Source of the DNA: Streptomyces sp. MA5143a
GTDB lineage: Bacteria > Actinomycetota > Actinomycetes > Streptomycetales > Streptomycetaceae
Assembly (NCBI RefSeq): GCF_900290235.1
Contig: NZ_OLMK01000073.1
Coordinates: 1 to 64,000 of the forward strand
Direction of reading: 5' to 3'
DNA: 64,000 nucleotides
Shown: one piece after another, positions 1 to 8,571 of the stretch
Position numbering within the stretch: the first letter of the stretch is position 1
Layout: the number at the start of each line of letters is the position of its first letter
Notes under the pieces: model-generated
What the model was told of the DNA's origin: nothing
Databases searched by the model: none
The model's input: the letters and a program-made list of their open reading frames with translations, nothing else
Program-made: the position numbers and the translations under genes

Positions 1-18
1 AAGATCTTCATCAGCCTT

Positions 19-1284
19 CTAGGCGCTGTCCGGTATCGGCAACGGCCGCTTCTCGATCGCCGCCGCCATCACCTCCGGGAACAGGTCGGGCGTACAGGCG
101 AACGCCGGTGCGCCCAGGGCGGAGAGGGCCGCCGCGTGCTCCCGGTCGTACGCCGGCGCCCCCTCGTCGGAGAGCGCCAGCAGCGTCACGAACTGCACCC
201 CGGACGCCTTCATCGCCGCCACCCGCTTCAGCATCTCGTTGCGGATCCCGCCCTCGTAGAGGTCGCTGATCAGCACGACCACCGTCTCCGCGGGCCGGGT
301 GATCTGCGACTGGCAGTACGCGAGCGCCCGATTGATGTCCGTGCCGCCGCCGAGCTGGGTGCCGAAGAGGACGTCGACGGGGTCGTCGAGCTGGTCGGTG
401 AGGTCGACGACCGCCGTGTCGAAGACGACGAGCCGGGTGCTGATGGACCGCATCGACGCGAGCACCGCCCCGAACACGGACGCGTAGACGACCGACGCCG
501 CCATCGACCCCGACTGGTCGATGCAGAGGATGACCTCCTTCTTCACCGACTGCGAGGCCCGCCCGTACCCGATGAGCCGCTCGGGCACGACCGTGCGGTA
601 CTCGGGCAGGTAGTTCTTCAGGTTCGCCGCGATCGTGCGGTTCCAGTCGATGTCGTGGTGGCGCGGCCTGCTGACACGGGCGCTGCGGTCGAGCGCACCG
701 GTGAGGGTGGCCCGGGTGCGGGTCGCGAGCCGCTTCTCCAGATCCTCGACGACCTTCCGCACGACGGCCCGCGCCGTTTCCTTCGTCGTCTCCGGCATGG
801 CCTTGTTGAGGGAGAGCAGGGTGCCGACGAGGTGGACGTCGGCCTCCACCGCCTCCAGCATCTCCGGCTCCAGCAGCAGCGTGGACAGACCGAGGCGGTC
901 GATCGCGTCGCGCTGCATGACCTGGACGACGGAGGAGGGGAAGTACGTCCGGATGTCCCCGAGCCACCGCGCCACCGACGGCGCCGACGCCCCGAGCCCC
1001 GCCGATCGGTCCCTCCCCGTCTGCGGTTTGTCCCCCTTGCCGTACAGCGCGGTCAGTGCCTGGTCCATCGCCGCGTCCCGGCCGCCGAGCGCGCATCCGG
1101 TGCCGTCGGCCGAGTCCCCGCCGAGCACCAGCCGCCAGCGCCGCAACCGTTCATCGGCCGCACCCCCACGCGCCCCCTCCACGGCCCCCTTCGTCCCCTT
1201 CTGGGCCCCCAGCACCTCGTCCGCGGTCCCCGTCACCTCGTCCGCGATGCTCTTCGTCCCGTCCGCGATCCCCCGCACGGTCAT
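19..1284 (-). CDS. CoxE-like VWA domain protein, last gene of the MoxR/DUF5682 operon
   Basis: 421 aa. A von Willebrand factor A domain fills the C-terminal 170 residues. The MIDAS metal site is intact: D256-Q-S258-G-S260 (in CIDQSGSM), a later Thr in GTDIN and an Asp in ISDLYEG. The N-terminal half is helical and resembles CoxE-family proteins, which pair with MoxR ATPases. VWA-MoxR pairs are known as remodelling/chaperone machines (CoxD-CoxE, NorQ-NorD), so a metal-dependent adaptor for the ATPase encoded two genes upstream is the likely role (inference). No signal peptide or membrane segment is seen, so it is probably cytoplasmic. The ATG overlaps the stop of the preceding 53-aa ORF (ATGA), so translation is probably coupled. 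Family call is firm; client and function are unknown. Confidence 0.88.
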   Translation of the reverse strand: MTVRGIADGTKSIADEVTGTADEVLGAQKGTKGAVEGARGGAADERLRRWRLVLGGDSADGTGCALGGRDAAMDQALTALYGKGDKPQTGRDRSAGLGASAPSVARWLGDIRTYFPSSVVQVMQRDAIDRLGLSTLLLEPEMLEAVEADVHLVGTLLSLNKAMPETTKETARAVVRKVVEDLEKRLATRTRATLTGALDRSARVSRPRHHDIDWNRTIAANLKNYLPEYRTVVPERLIGYGRASQSVKKEVILCIDQSGSMAASVVYASVFGAVLASMRSISTRLVVFDTAVVDLTDQLDDPVDVLFGTQLGGGTDINRALAYCQSQITRPAETVVVLISDLYEGGIRNEMLKRVAAMKASGVQFVTLLALSDEGAPAYDREHAAALSALGAPAFACTPDLFPEVMAAAIEKRPLPIPDSA

Positions 1285-1442
1285 CCGCGCACCCCCGTAC
1301 GAGGCCGGGCCCAGAGCGGCATCACGGGCACCGTCGTGGTCGGCCGGTCACCCGACCGGGGCCCCGGCGCGTGGCCGTGGCCGTCCCCGGCGGCCACCAC
1401 TTCCGCCGCCCGCCCCGTCCGCCTCAGTCCGTCCGTCGTCAT
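1281..1442 (-). CDS. candidate 53-aa protein bridging DUF5682 and VWA genes
   Basis: A short ORF whose ATG overlaps the DUF5682 stop (ATGA at 1442-1439) and whose TGA overlaps the VWA start codon (ATGA at 1284-1281). Without it there is a 154-bp gap in an otherwise tightly overlapping operon. A GGGGGTGG ribosome-binding stretch lies just upstream of the ATG. The product begins MTTDGLRRTGRAAEV, is rich in Gly, Pro and Arg, ends PLWARPRTGVRG, and has no domain I recognise. The double overlap suggests it is translated and keeps ribosomes coupled along the operon. It could instead be only a coupling ORF with no functional product. Confidence 0.55.
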   Translation of the reverse strand: MTTDGLRRTGRAAEVVAAGDGHGHAPGPRSGDRPTTTVPVMPLWARPRTGVRG

Positions 1443-3931
1443 CCCGCCACCCCCGCAAGGTCGTTGTCGTCGATGCGGGCCCGGTCGTCGTCCAGGCCCA
1501 GCAGCAGCCGTACCACCGGCAGGACCGCGTCCGCGCGGTCGTGGTCGAGGTCGGCCGCGAAGCCCGGTGCGCCGGATCCACCTGCGGCCGCCGCGCTGCC
1601 CCGCCCGGGTCCGCGCCGCACCAGCTCGCCGAGCGTCCTGCGCACCCCCGGCTCGTACGCCGAGAACGTCCGCCGCAGCAGCGGCAGTACGTCCGTGAAC
1701 GCGTCCCCCGGCACTCCGGTCAGCCAGGTGTCCACCAGCCCGAGGAGCCGTTCGTCGTGGACCAGCAGCATGCCGCCGCCCGAGCCACCGCCGACGAACC
1801 CCTCGATCCACGCCGCCGCGTCGGCCGGGGCCGTGCCCGGCGACAGGACGAGTCCCATGAGCCGGGCCGCCTCGTCCTGCGCCAGCTCCCCGTCGTCCAG
1901 CAGGAGCCGGACGGCCCGGCCCCGGATCACGCCCGGTACGGTGTCCCGCCCGGAGAGCACCCGCAGGACGGAGTGCCAGCGGACCCGCAGGTCACCGTGG
2001 CCGGCGCCGACGGCATCGGCCAACAGCCCCACCGCTGCGTGTACGGCGTCCACATGACCGCGCATCTCCTGTGCCGCCTCCGCGTCGAGCGCGGCGCAGG
2101 CCGGCGGCAGTCCGACGAAGATCCGCTCGGCGAGCCCTGCGGCGACCTCGGTGAGCGCCCGGGAGTCGGTGGCGCGGACGTCGCCGTAGCGCAGGGACCT
2201 GACCAGGGCCGGGAGCGCCTGCGCGAGGTGGGCGACATCGGCGTCGAGGGCGGCCCGATCGGCGAGGACCCGCATCACCACGGGCAGCGCGTCGGTCAGT
2301 TCGGCCAGCAGGCAGTGCTCGGCGAGCGCGGTGATGTCGGCGAGCGACCGGGCGGAGACCGCGTCCGCCTCGGCCTTCGCGGTCGCCGCCGCGAGCACCG
2401 TGGTCCCCCACACCCCGGCCTCGGCGACGCGCACGGCGAGCTCCGGCTCCCAGCGCAGCCGCCAGGTCTCCCGGAACGTCCCCGTGCTGCTCCGCGACAC
2501 GGCGGGCTCGCCCCAGGCGACGCCGAGCAGTCGCAGCCGGTGCAGGAGACGGCTGCGCTTGGCGTCGTTCTCCTTGCGCAGGTCGAGTTCCAGTTCCCGT
2601 TCCAGCGCCTCCGGCTTGAGCCGCAGGCGCCGCTGGAGCCGTGTCAGGTCCCGTTGGAGCGGCACGGCCGGGGCCGCCTCGGGCACCTCCCCCAGCACGT
2701 CCCCGACCACCAGCCGGTCGTGCACCAGGGACAGCGGCACGTCCGAGCCCTCGCACATCACGGCCCGTACGGCGTCGGTGGTCTCGGTGAGGCCCGGAAG
2801 GGGGCGCCCGCGCATCGCGGCGAGCGTCTCGGCCAACCGCACCGCCTCGATGACATGCGCGGAGGACACGACGCGGTCCTCCTCGCGCAGCAGGCCGGCC
2901 ACCTTGGTCAGCCATCGCTCCACGGGACGGTCGGGCGCGCCGAACAGGTGCCCGTACCAGCCCGGTGAGTCGATCCCCGCGCCGTAGCCGCTGGCCCGGG
3001 CCAGCCGTCGGTGCGTCCACGGCACCCAGGTCATGTCGGCCTTGACCTTGGGCAGCCCCTTGAGCAGGGCCCGGTCGGCGGCCATGGTCCGCTTCTCCCG
3101 CAGCGCGGGCACGTGCCAGGCGCCGCACACGACGGCCACCTCGTCGTCCCCGAACTCCTTCTGGGCGGCCCGCATCTGCAACCGCATGTACGCCTCGCGC
3201 ACGGAGTCGCGGTCGTGCCCGCCGGTCGCCTCCCCCTCGCGGAGCGCGCCCATGGCCTCCTCCAGCGCGGTGAACGGCGCGAACGCGTCCCCGCCCGTGC
3301 CCCGGTGCTCGACGACGTCCTCCCACCAGCGCTCCGGGTCGTCGTATCCGGCGGCTTCCGCGAGCGCGGCCAGAGGATCGACCCGAACCGTGTCCGCCGC
3401 GGACCCCGGGCCGTCGTCCCCGGCGTTCTCGTCGGCTGCTTCGCCGGCGCCTTGCCCGGTCCGCTCCTCTGCCGCGTCCGGGACGGTGTCCCCCTGTGCC
3501 TGCCGGGCCGGCTCCTCCGCGGCCGAGGTGGGTCCTTCCGGTTCGGTCGCCGGGGTGGCCTCCCTCCCCCAGGCCAGCGTGTGCGTCGCCGGGAGGTCGA
3601 TGAAGCGGGCGGGGACCTCGTGCTCCAGGGCCCAGCGGATGGCCACCCACTCGGGGGAGAACTCGGCGAGGGGCCAGAACGCGGAGCGGCCGGGCTCGTC
3701 GACCGCGTGGGCGAGGAGGGCGACCGGGGGCCGCATGTCCTCGTCGGCGGCGAGCGGGATGAGGGTGTCCGCCTCGGGTGGCCCCTCGATCAGCACGACT
3801 CGGGGGCGGGCCGCCTCCAGCGCGGCCCGCACCGCCCGCGCCGAGCCGGGCCCGTGGTGCCGCACACCGAGGAGCAGTGGTCCTGCGCCGGACGGCCGTG
3901 GGCTGTCCGGGCGCTCGTCCTGGGCCGTCAC
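1439..3931 (-). CDS. DUF5682 family protein
   Basis: 830 aa with a GTG start that overlaps the stop of the upstream ATPase (GTGA at 3931-3928). The N-terminus carries the family signature GVRHHGPGSARAV (residues 22-34), then VLIEGPPEAD (46-55) and later VVCGAWHVPAL. This His/Glu/His pattern recalls the EreA/TraB/ChaN-type hydrolase fold; that relation is inference. An acidic, low-complexity linker (roughly residues 125-190) separates the N-terminal block from a long helical C-terminal region containing several L/A-rich repeats. No membrane segments or signal peptide. The fixed operon position between a MoxR ATPase and a VWA protein suggests it is an effector or client handled by that pair. 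Family assignment is good; biochemical activity is unknown. Confidence 0.82.
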   Translation of the reverse strand: MTAQDERPDSPRPSGAGPLLLGVRHHGPGSARAVRAALEAARPRVVLIEGPPEADTLIPLAADEDMRPPVALLAHAVDEPGRSAFWPLAEFSPEWVAIRWALEHEVPARFIDLPATHTLAWGREATPATEPEGPTSAAEEPARQAQGDTVPDAAEERTGQGAGEAADENAGDDGPGSAADTVRVDPLAALAEAAGYDDPERWWEDVVEHRGTGGDAFAPFTALEEAMGALREGEATGGHDRDSVREAYMRLQMRAAQKEFGDDEVAVVCGAWHVPALREKRTMAADRALLKGLPKVKADMTWVPWTHRRLARASGYGAGIDSPGWYGHLFGAPDRPVERWLTKVAGLLREEDRVVSSAHVIEAVRLAETLAAMRGRPLPGLTETTDAVRAVMCEGSDVPLSLVHDRLVVGDVLGEVPEAAPAVPLQRDLTRLQRRLRLKPEALERELELDLRKENDAKRSRLLHRLRLLGVAWGEPAVSRSSTGTFRETWRLRWEPELAVRVAEAGVWGTTVLAAATAKAEADAVSARSLADITALAEHCLLAELTDALPVVMRVLADRAALDADVAHLAQALPALVRSLRYGDVRATDSRALTEVAAGLAERIFVGLPPACAALDAEAAQEMRGHVDAVHAAVGLLADAVGAGHGDLRVRWHSVLRVLSGRDTVPGVIRGRAVRLLLDDGELAQDEAARLMGLVLSPGTAPADAAAWIEGFVGGGSGGGMLLVHDERLLGLVDTWLTGVPGDAFTDVLPLLRRTFSAYEPGVRRTLGELVRRGPGRGSAAAAGGSGAPGFAADLDHDRADAVLPVVRLLLGLDDDRARIDDNDLAGVAG

Positions 3932-5133
3932 GCGCTCACCTCGCGGCAGGCGCGGTAGAAGTCCGTCCAGCCGTCGCGCTCGCGGACGACCGCTTCCAGG
4001 TACTCCTGCCAGATGACGCGGTCGGCGGCCGGGTCGCGGACGACGGCGCCGAGGATGCCCGCGGCCACGTCGGAGGGGCGCAGCACGCCGTCACCGAAGT
4101 GGGCGGCGAGTGCGAGTCCGTTGGTGACGACGGAGATCGCCTCGGCGGTGGAGAGTGTGCCGCTGGGCGACTTCAGCTTCGTACGGCCGTCCGTGGTGAC
4201 GCCGTCGCGCAGCTCGCGGAAGACGGTGACGACGCGGCGGATCTCGTCGATGCCGTCGGGCGCGGTCGGCAGGTCGAGGGAGCGGCCGATCTGGTCGACG
4301 CGGCGCGAGACGATCTCGACCTCGGCGTCGGCGCTCTCCGGCAGCGGCAGCACGACGGTGTTGAAGCGGCGGCGGAGGGCGCTCGACAGGTCGTTGACCC
4401 CGCGGTCGCGGTCGTTGGCCGTGGCGATGAGGTTGAAGCCCCGCACGGCCTGCACTTCCTGCCCCAACTCCGGGATGGGCAGGGTCTTCTCGGACAGGAT
4501 CGTGATCAGGGTGTCCTGGACGTCCGCCGGGATACGGGTCAGTTCCTCGACGCGGGCGGTCATGCCCTCGGACATGGCGCGCATGACGGGGCTGGGCACG
4601 AGGGCGTCGCGGCTCGGGCCGTGGGCGAGGAGCTGCGCGTAGTTCCAGCCGTAGCGGATGGCCTCCTCCGGGGTGCCGGCGGTGCCCTGCACGAGGAGGG
4701 TCGAGTCGCCGCTGACGGCCGCCGCGAGGTGCTCGGAGACCCAGGTCTTGGCGGTGCCGGGCACACCGAGCAGCAGCAGGGCGCGGTCGGTGGCGAGCGT
4801 GGTGACGGCGACCTCGACGATGCGGCGCGGGCCGACGTACTTCGGTGTGATCACCGTGCCGTCGGGGAGCGTCCCGCCGAGCAGGTAGGTGGCGACCGCC
4901 CACGGCGACAGCTTCCAGCGGACCGGGCGGGGCCGGTCGTCCTGGGCCGCGAGCGCGGCGAGTTCTCCGGCGAAGGCGTGCTCGGCGTGCGGGCGCAGTT
5001 CCTCGCCGCCCGTGGGCGCGCCCTGCACGCGCGCATCCGTGTGCGCATCCGTATGCGCATCCGTGTGCGCGTTCGCGGGCGCGGACTGGTCGTGGCTCGG
5101 GTCGACAGTGGTCGTTTCTACGGACGCAGGCAT
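3928..5133 (-). CDS. MoxR-family AAA+ ATPase
   Basis: 401 aa from the ATG at 5133, which is preceded by a strong GGAGGGGGA site; an upstream in-frame extension lacks one. Walker A is GVPGTAKT (residues 123-130). The Walker B region reads VEELTRIPADVQ, with Glu in place of the usual first Asp. Sensor 1 (ATANDRD) and the Arg finger (SSALRRRF) are clear. MoxR ATPases use ATP hydrolysis to remodel partner proteins together with VWA proteins. The N-terminus has the tetrapeptide AHTD repeated (about residues 22-33), encoded by a 12-bp tandem repeat near 5033-5072, probably a disordered tail. It is the first gene of a four-gene overlapping operon, driven by a damage-type promoter at 5177-5199. Confidence 0.9.
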   Translation of the reverse strand: MPASVETTTVDPSHDQSAPANAHTDAHTDAHTDARVQGAPTGGEELRPHAEHAFAGELAALAAQDDRPRPVRWKLSPWAVATYLLGGTLPDGTVITPKYVGPRRIVEVAVTTLATDRALLLLGVPGTAKTWVSEHLAAAVSGDSTLLVQGTAGTPEEAIRYGWNYAQLLAHGPSRDALVPSPVMRAMSEGMTARVEELTRIPADVQDTLITILSEKTLPIPELGQEVQAVRGFNLIATANDRDRGVNDLSSALRRRFNTVVLPLPESADAEVEIVSRRVDQIGRSLDLPTAPDGIDEIRRVVTVFRELRDGVTTDGRTKLKSPSGTLSTAEAISVVTNGLALAAHFGDGVLRPSDVAAGILGAVVRDPAADRVIWQEYLEAVVRERDGWTDFYRACREVSA

Positions 5134-5176
5134 GGCTGAGTCCCCCTCCAGCTCGGCCGGTTCGGATCTGCTGACC

Positions 5177-5199
5177 ACGATGCACCACGCCACTGACAA
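5177..5199 (-). promoter_or_regulatory. near-consensus PafBC/RecA-NDp damage promoter for the MoxR operon
   Basis: Read on the minus strand: TTGTCAGTG, 8-nt spacer, CATCGT. The mycobacterial/actinobacterial DNA-damage motif is TTGTCRGTG-N8-TANNNT; only the first -10 base differs. The predicted start near 5170 leaves a leader of about 37 nt carrying the GGAGGGGGA site of the ATPase gene. It is one arm of a perfect 11-bp inverted repeat (5190-5200 and 5237-5247). Confidence 0.6.
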
Positions 5200-5237
5200 T
5201 CCAGTCTGACCTGCGGAAATCCAATGGCGCAAGCCAA

Positions 5238-5260
5238 TTGTCAGTGGTGGGATCTACCTT
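5238..5260 (+). promoter_or_regulatory. consensus PafBC/RecA-NDp damage promoter for the SWIM gene
   Basis: TTGTCAGTG at 5238-5246, exactly 8 nt, then TACCTT at 5255-5260: a full match to TTGTCRGTG-N8-TANNNT. The -10 ends 6 nt before the ATG at 5267, so transcription should begin at or next to the start codon. No Shine-Dalgarno sequence is present. A leaderless mRNA is therefore predicted. Confidence 0.72.
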
Positions 5261-5266
5261 CGAAAC

Positions 5267-6625
5267 ATGACTCAGCAGGGGGTGCGCTGGACGGCTGAGC
5301 AGGTGCTGGCACTGGCACCTGACGCAGCCTCGCGCAAAGCCGGAAGCAAACTCGCCGCGGCCGGACCGTGGTCGCAGGCGGGCACTTCGGACGAGGGGAC
5401 GGTGTGGGGACTGTGCAAAGGCAGTGGCAGCAAGCCGTATCAGACTGTGGTCGACGTCGCGGACTCATCCGGGCCCGCGTACAAGTGCAGTTGTCCGAGC
5501 CGCAAATTCCCGTGCAAGCACGCGCTGGGACTGCTGCTGCTCTGGGCGGGCGACGCCGGTGCGGTGCCGCCTGGGCAGGCACCGGACTGGGCGGAGCAGT
5601 GGCTGGAAGGCCGCCGCAGGCGCGCAGCGGAGAGGACGACGAGGACGGGCGCGGCATCTGGGGCCACGTCCGCTGACCCCGAGGCGGCGCGGCGCCGGGC
5701 CGAGCGGCGCGCCGAGCGCGTCACCGCGGGCGCGACCGAGCTCGAACAGCGCCTGACCGACCTGCTCCGCGGCGGCCTCGCCGCCGCGGAGCAGGCGGGG
5801 TACGGGCTGTGGGAGGAGACGGCCGCCCGCATGGTCGACGCCCAGGCACCCGGACTGGCCGCGCGCGTGCGGGAGTTGGGCGCCATACCGGGATCGGGCG
5901 CGGGCTGGCCGGTCCGGCTCCTGGAGGAGTGCGCCCTCCTCCACCTTCTCGACCAGGGGTGGCTGCGCCGCGAAAGCCTCCCGGAGGGACTCGCGGCGAC
6001 GGTCCGCTCCCGTGTCGGCCTGCCGGGCTCGGCGGACGGACCGCCGGTCCGTGACCGTTGGCTGGCCCTCGCCCAGTACGACACGTCCGACTCCCGCCTC
6101 ACCACCCGCCGGATCTGGCTCCACGGCGCCGAGTCGGGCCGTACGGCGCTGCTCCTGTCGTACGGGGCCGCCGGCCGCGCGCCCGAACTGTCGCTGCCGG
6201 TGGGCCTGGCCTTCGAGGCGGAGGTGTCGGCGTACCCGGGCGGCGGGCAGCTCCGAGCGGCCCTGGGCCAGCGGTTCACCGCGCCCGCGCCCGCGGAGAT
6301 CCGTCCGCCCGGAGTCAGTCCGGCCGAGGCGGCGGCCCGTTACGGCGAGGCCCTGCGGGACGACCCATGGCTCGACTCGTGTCCGGTGACGCTCGCCCGG
6401 GTGATACCCACGCCGGACGGCGACTCCTGGCAATTGGCGGACCCGAAGAGCGACTTGGCCCTCCCCCTCACGGCGTCCGCCCGCTCACGCCCCGGCCTGT
6501 GGCGCCTCGTCGCCCTGTCCGGCGGCGCCCCCGTCACGGTCTTCGGCGAATGCGGCCACCGGGGTTTCACTCCGCTGACGGCGTGGCCGGAGGACCCTGC
6601 AGGACAGGCGGTGGCCCTGTGCTGA
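5267..6625 (+). CDS. SWIM zinc-finger protein
   Basis: 452 aa. A SWIM zinc finger lies near the N-terminus, with C74-x-C76-x6-C83-x-H85 in the stretch CSCPSRKFPCKHALGLL. SWIM fingers bind DNA or protein partners and occur in recombination-linked proteins such as Sws1-type factors and in SWI/SNF and MuDR families (known). Residues after about 115 form an Ala/Arg-rich helical region, followed by a C-terminal mixed region with no motif I recognise. The start follows a consensus damage promoter with no ribosome-binding site, so translation is probably leaderless. It is transcribed divergently from the MoxR operon and followed 148 bp later by a DUF5691 gene. The domain is clear; a role in a damage response is inference from the promoter. 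Confidence 0.85.
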   Translation: MTQQGVRWTAEQVLALAPDAASRKAGSKLAAAGPWSQAGTSDEGTVWGLCKGSGSKPYQTVVDVADSSGPAYKCSCPSRKFPCKHALGLLLLWAGDAGAVPPGQAPDWAEQWLEGRRRRAAERTTRTGAASGATSADPEAARRRAERRAERVTAGATELEQRLTDLLRGGLAAAEQAGYGLWEETAARMVDAQAPGLAARVRELGAIPGSGAGWPVRLLEECALLHLLDQGWLRRESLPEGLAATVRSRVGLPGSADGPPVRDRWLALAQYDTSDSRLTTRRIWLHGAESGRTALLLSYGAAGRAPELSLPVGLAFEAEVSAYPGGGQLRAALGQRFTAPAPAEIRPPGVSPAEAAARYGEALRDDPWLDSCPVTLARVIPTPDGDSWQLADPKSDLALPLTASARSRPGLWRLVALSGGAPVTVFGECGHRGFTPLTAWPEDPAGQAVALC

Positions 6626-6642
6626 GAGAAGCCGACACCGCG

Positions 6643-6720
6643 CCCACCGGCACCGGCACCGGCACCGATACAGGCACAGGCACAGGCACAGGCACTCGCA
6701 CTCGCACTCGCACTGGCAAC
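6643..6720 (+). repeat. hexamer-type short tandem repeats between SWIM and DUF5691 genes
   Basis: Runs of CACCGG, then CAGGCA, then CTCGCA units fill the intergenic stretch. They give dipeptide repeats in every frame and match no gene. This looks like slippage-prone DNA, perhaps acting only as a spacer. Confidence 0.6.
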
Positions 6721-6773
6721 AGCCGACCGACCGGCCCGGCCCACCCGGCCGTCCCCGTACGGAAGGAACCCTC

Positions 6774-8402
6774 ATGACCAGCACGTCGACCGCGCAGGCG
6801 GGGCACGCCTGGGAGGAGCTCGTCACGACGGCGCTCCTCGGGACGGACCGCCGTACGCCTCCGGTGTCGGAGTCCGGCCGGGAAGCGCCCGTGGCCCTGC
6901 TCGACGCGGCGGCGGTGGAGACCGTCCGGCGCAGGGCGGGGCTACGGCCCGTGCGGGCGGCGGCGGGACCGCTGCCCGCCGCACCGGACGGACGGCCGCC
7001 GCTGCCGCCGGCCGCGGCTCGCCGGCTGGCGACGCTGCTGACGGACCGGCCCGGCACGGGTGGCGGCCGTCGCGGGACGGCGCCGGATCTGATGGAGCTG
7101 TTGCCCCAGTGGTTGGCGCTGGCCAACGCGCACGGATACGCGGCACCACCGGAGACGCTGCCCGCGCTGCTCGACGCGGCGCGCGGCCGTACCGATCTAC
7201 GGACAGCCGCCCTGACTTTCGCGGGCACGCGCGCGTTGTGGCTGGCCCGGTTGAACACGGACTGGCGTTTCGCGTTGCGGGCCGCGCCGGGTGGTGGTTC
7301 AGCGCTGCCCGGCCCGGACGAGCCGGAGCGGTTGCGACGCCTGTGGCAGGAGGGTCTGTTCGCCGAACGGGTGGCGCTCCTCACCGCCCTGCGCGCCCAG
7401 GACGCGACCGCCGCACGGGAGTTGCTGGCCTCCACCTGGTCGACGGAACGGGCGGAGGACCGGCTGATGTTCCTCGACTCGCTCCGGACGGGACTGGAGG
7501 CGGCGGACGAGCCCTTCCTGGAAACCGCGTTGTCCGACCGCAGCCGCAACGTGCGTTCCACCGCGGCCGAGTTGCTGTCCGCGCTCCCCACCTCGGCTCT
7601 GGCCGAGCGGATGGCGCGGCGGGCGACGGCGTGCGTGGCGGTGGACCGTACCGGCGACACGCCCACGATCGTGGTCGAGGCACCGCACGAGTGCGATCCC
7701 GGCATGGAACGGGACGGCGTCCAGCCGAAGGCTCCGGCCGGCCGGGGCGAACGGTCCTGGTGGCTGGGCCAGTTGGTGGAGGCGGCCCCGCTCGACGCCT
7801 GGTCGGCGCGGCTCGGCGGCCGTTCACCGGAGGAGGTGGTGGCGCTGCCGGTCGCGGACGACTGGCAGGCGGAGCTGCACGGCGCCTGGTGCCGGGCGGC
7901 GGTACGCCAACGCGATCCGAACTGGTCGAGAGCCCTGTTGGGGGCTCCCGTCACGCCCGAGGCGGGCGGGCCGGGAGCCGTGTCGCTGGCCGAGCGGGCG
8001 AAGCTGCTCGCCACCTTGGACGCCGAGGAGCGGGCCGAGTGGGTGGCCGGGTTCATCGGGACGCACGGCCTGTCGGAGGCGTTCCAGTTGCTCGGGGTGT
8101 GTGATGTCCCGTGGGCTCCGCCGTTGGGCCGGGCCGTGGTGGACGCCCTCGACATCGCGCGGGACGCCGGAAGTTACCCCTGGAGCTTCAGCGGGGTGAT
8201 GGGCCTGGCGGAGAGATGCCTGGACCCCGACGAGGCCGCCCGTCTCGAACCGCTCGCCGCGGCGACGGAGGAACCGGAGGACGCGGCGCCCGGCGCCGGG
8301 GGTTACTGGGCCGAGGCGTTCCAGCGCCTGGCGACGACGCTGCGGTTGCGCGCGACGATGAGAGCGGAGTTGGCTCCGCCGGGCAGGGTGGGCGCCTCGT
8401 AG
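6774..8402 (+). CDS. DUF5691 family protein
   Basis: 542 aa. The ATG at 6774 follows a GGAAGGAACC ribosome-binding stretch. The N-terminus (WEELVTTALLGTDRR, about residues 14-28) matches the opening I associate with DUF5691. The rest is Ala/Leu-rich and helical, with repeat-like segments such as DRSRNVRSTAAELLSALP that look like HEAT-type helices. No membrane spans or catalytic motif are visible. DUF5691 genes usually sit beside SWIM, MoxR, DUF5682 and VWA genes, and all five types are present here. A scaffold function within that module is plausible but unproven. The gene ends opposite icmB, with hairpin structures between the two. Confidence 0.78.
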   Translation: MTSTSTAQAGHAWEELVTTALLGTDRRTPPVSESGREAPVALLDAAAVETVRRRAGLRPVRAAAGPLPAAPDGRPPLPPAAARRLATLLTDRPGTGGGRRGTAPDLMELLPQWLALANAHGYAAPPETLPALLDAARGRTDLRTAALTFAGTRALWLARLNTDWRFALRAAPGGGSALPGPDEPERLRRLWQEGLFAERVALLTALRAQDATAARELLASTWSTERAEDRLMFLDSLRTGLEAADEPFLETALSDRSRNVRSTAAELLSALPTSALAERMARRATACVAVDRTGDTPTIVVEAPHECDPGMERDGVQPKAPAGRGERSWWLGQLVEAAPLDAWSARLGGRSPEEVVALPVADDWQAELHGAWCRAAVRQRDPNWSRALLGAPVTPEAGGPGAVSLAERAKLLATLDAEERAEWVAGFIGTHGLSEAFQLLGVCDVPWAPPLGRAVVDALDIARDAGSYPWSFSGVMGLAERCLDPDEAARLEPLAAATEEPEDAAPGAGGYWAEAFQRLATTLRLRATMRAELAPPGRVGAS

Positions 8403-8455
8403 CTCGGGGCTGCGGGTTCAAGGGCGAGTGCGGGTGGGGTGGGGTGGAGGGTTTC

Positions 8456-8498
8456 GCACAGTTCCCCGCGCCCCTGAAAAGCGGGGACTGCGCCCCAC
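8456..8498. repeat. Streptomyces dispersed REP-like imperfect palindrome
   Basis: The stretch starting CGCACAGTTCCCCGCGCCCC, with its near-complementary right half GCGGGGACTGCGCCCC, resembles a family of dispersed intergenic palindromes common in Streptomyces genomes. It sits between convergent genes, the usual place for such elements. Confidence 0.5.
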
Positions 8499-8520
8499 GC
8501 TTTCCCCCGCTACCGCACAG

Positions 8521-8554
8521 CCGCCCCCTCTTCCCCAGGGGGTCCTGGGGGCGG
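8521..8554. terminator. bidirectional hairpin between DUF5691 and icmB
   Basis: CCGCCCCC (8521-8528) pairs with GGGGGCGG (8547-8554); inside it CCCCAGG (8533-8539) pairs with CCTGGGG (8544-8550). It lacks a T-run, which is normal in Streptomyces. It lies between two convergent gene ends. Confidence 0.55.
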
Positions 8555-8571
8555 CAGACCCAGCGGGGCGG

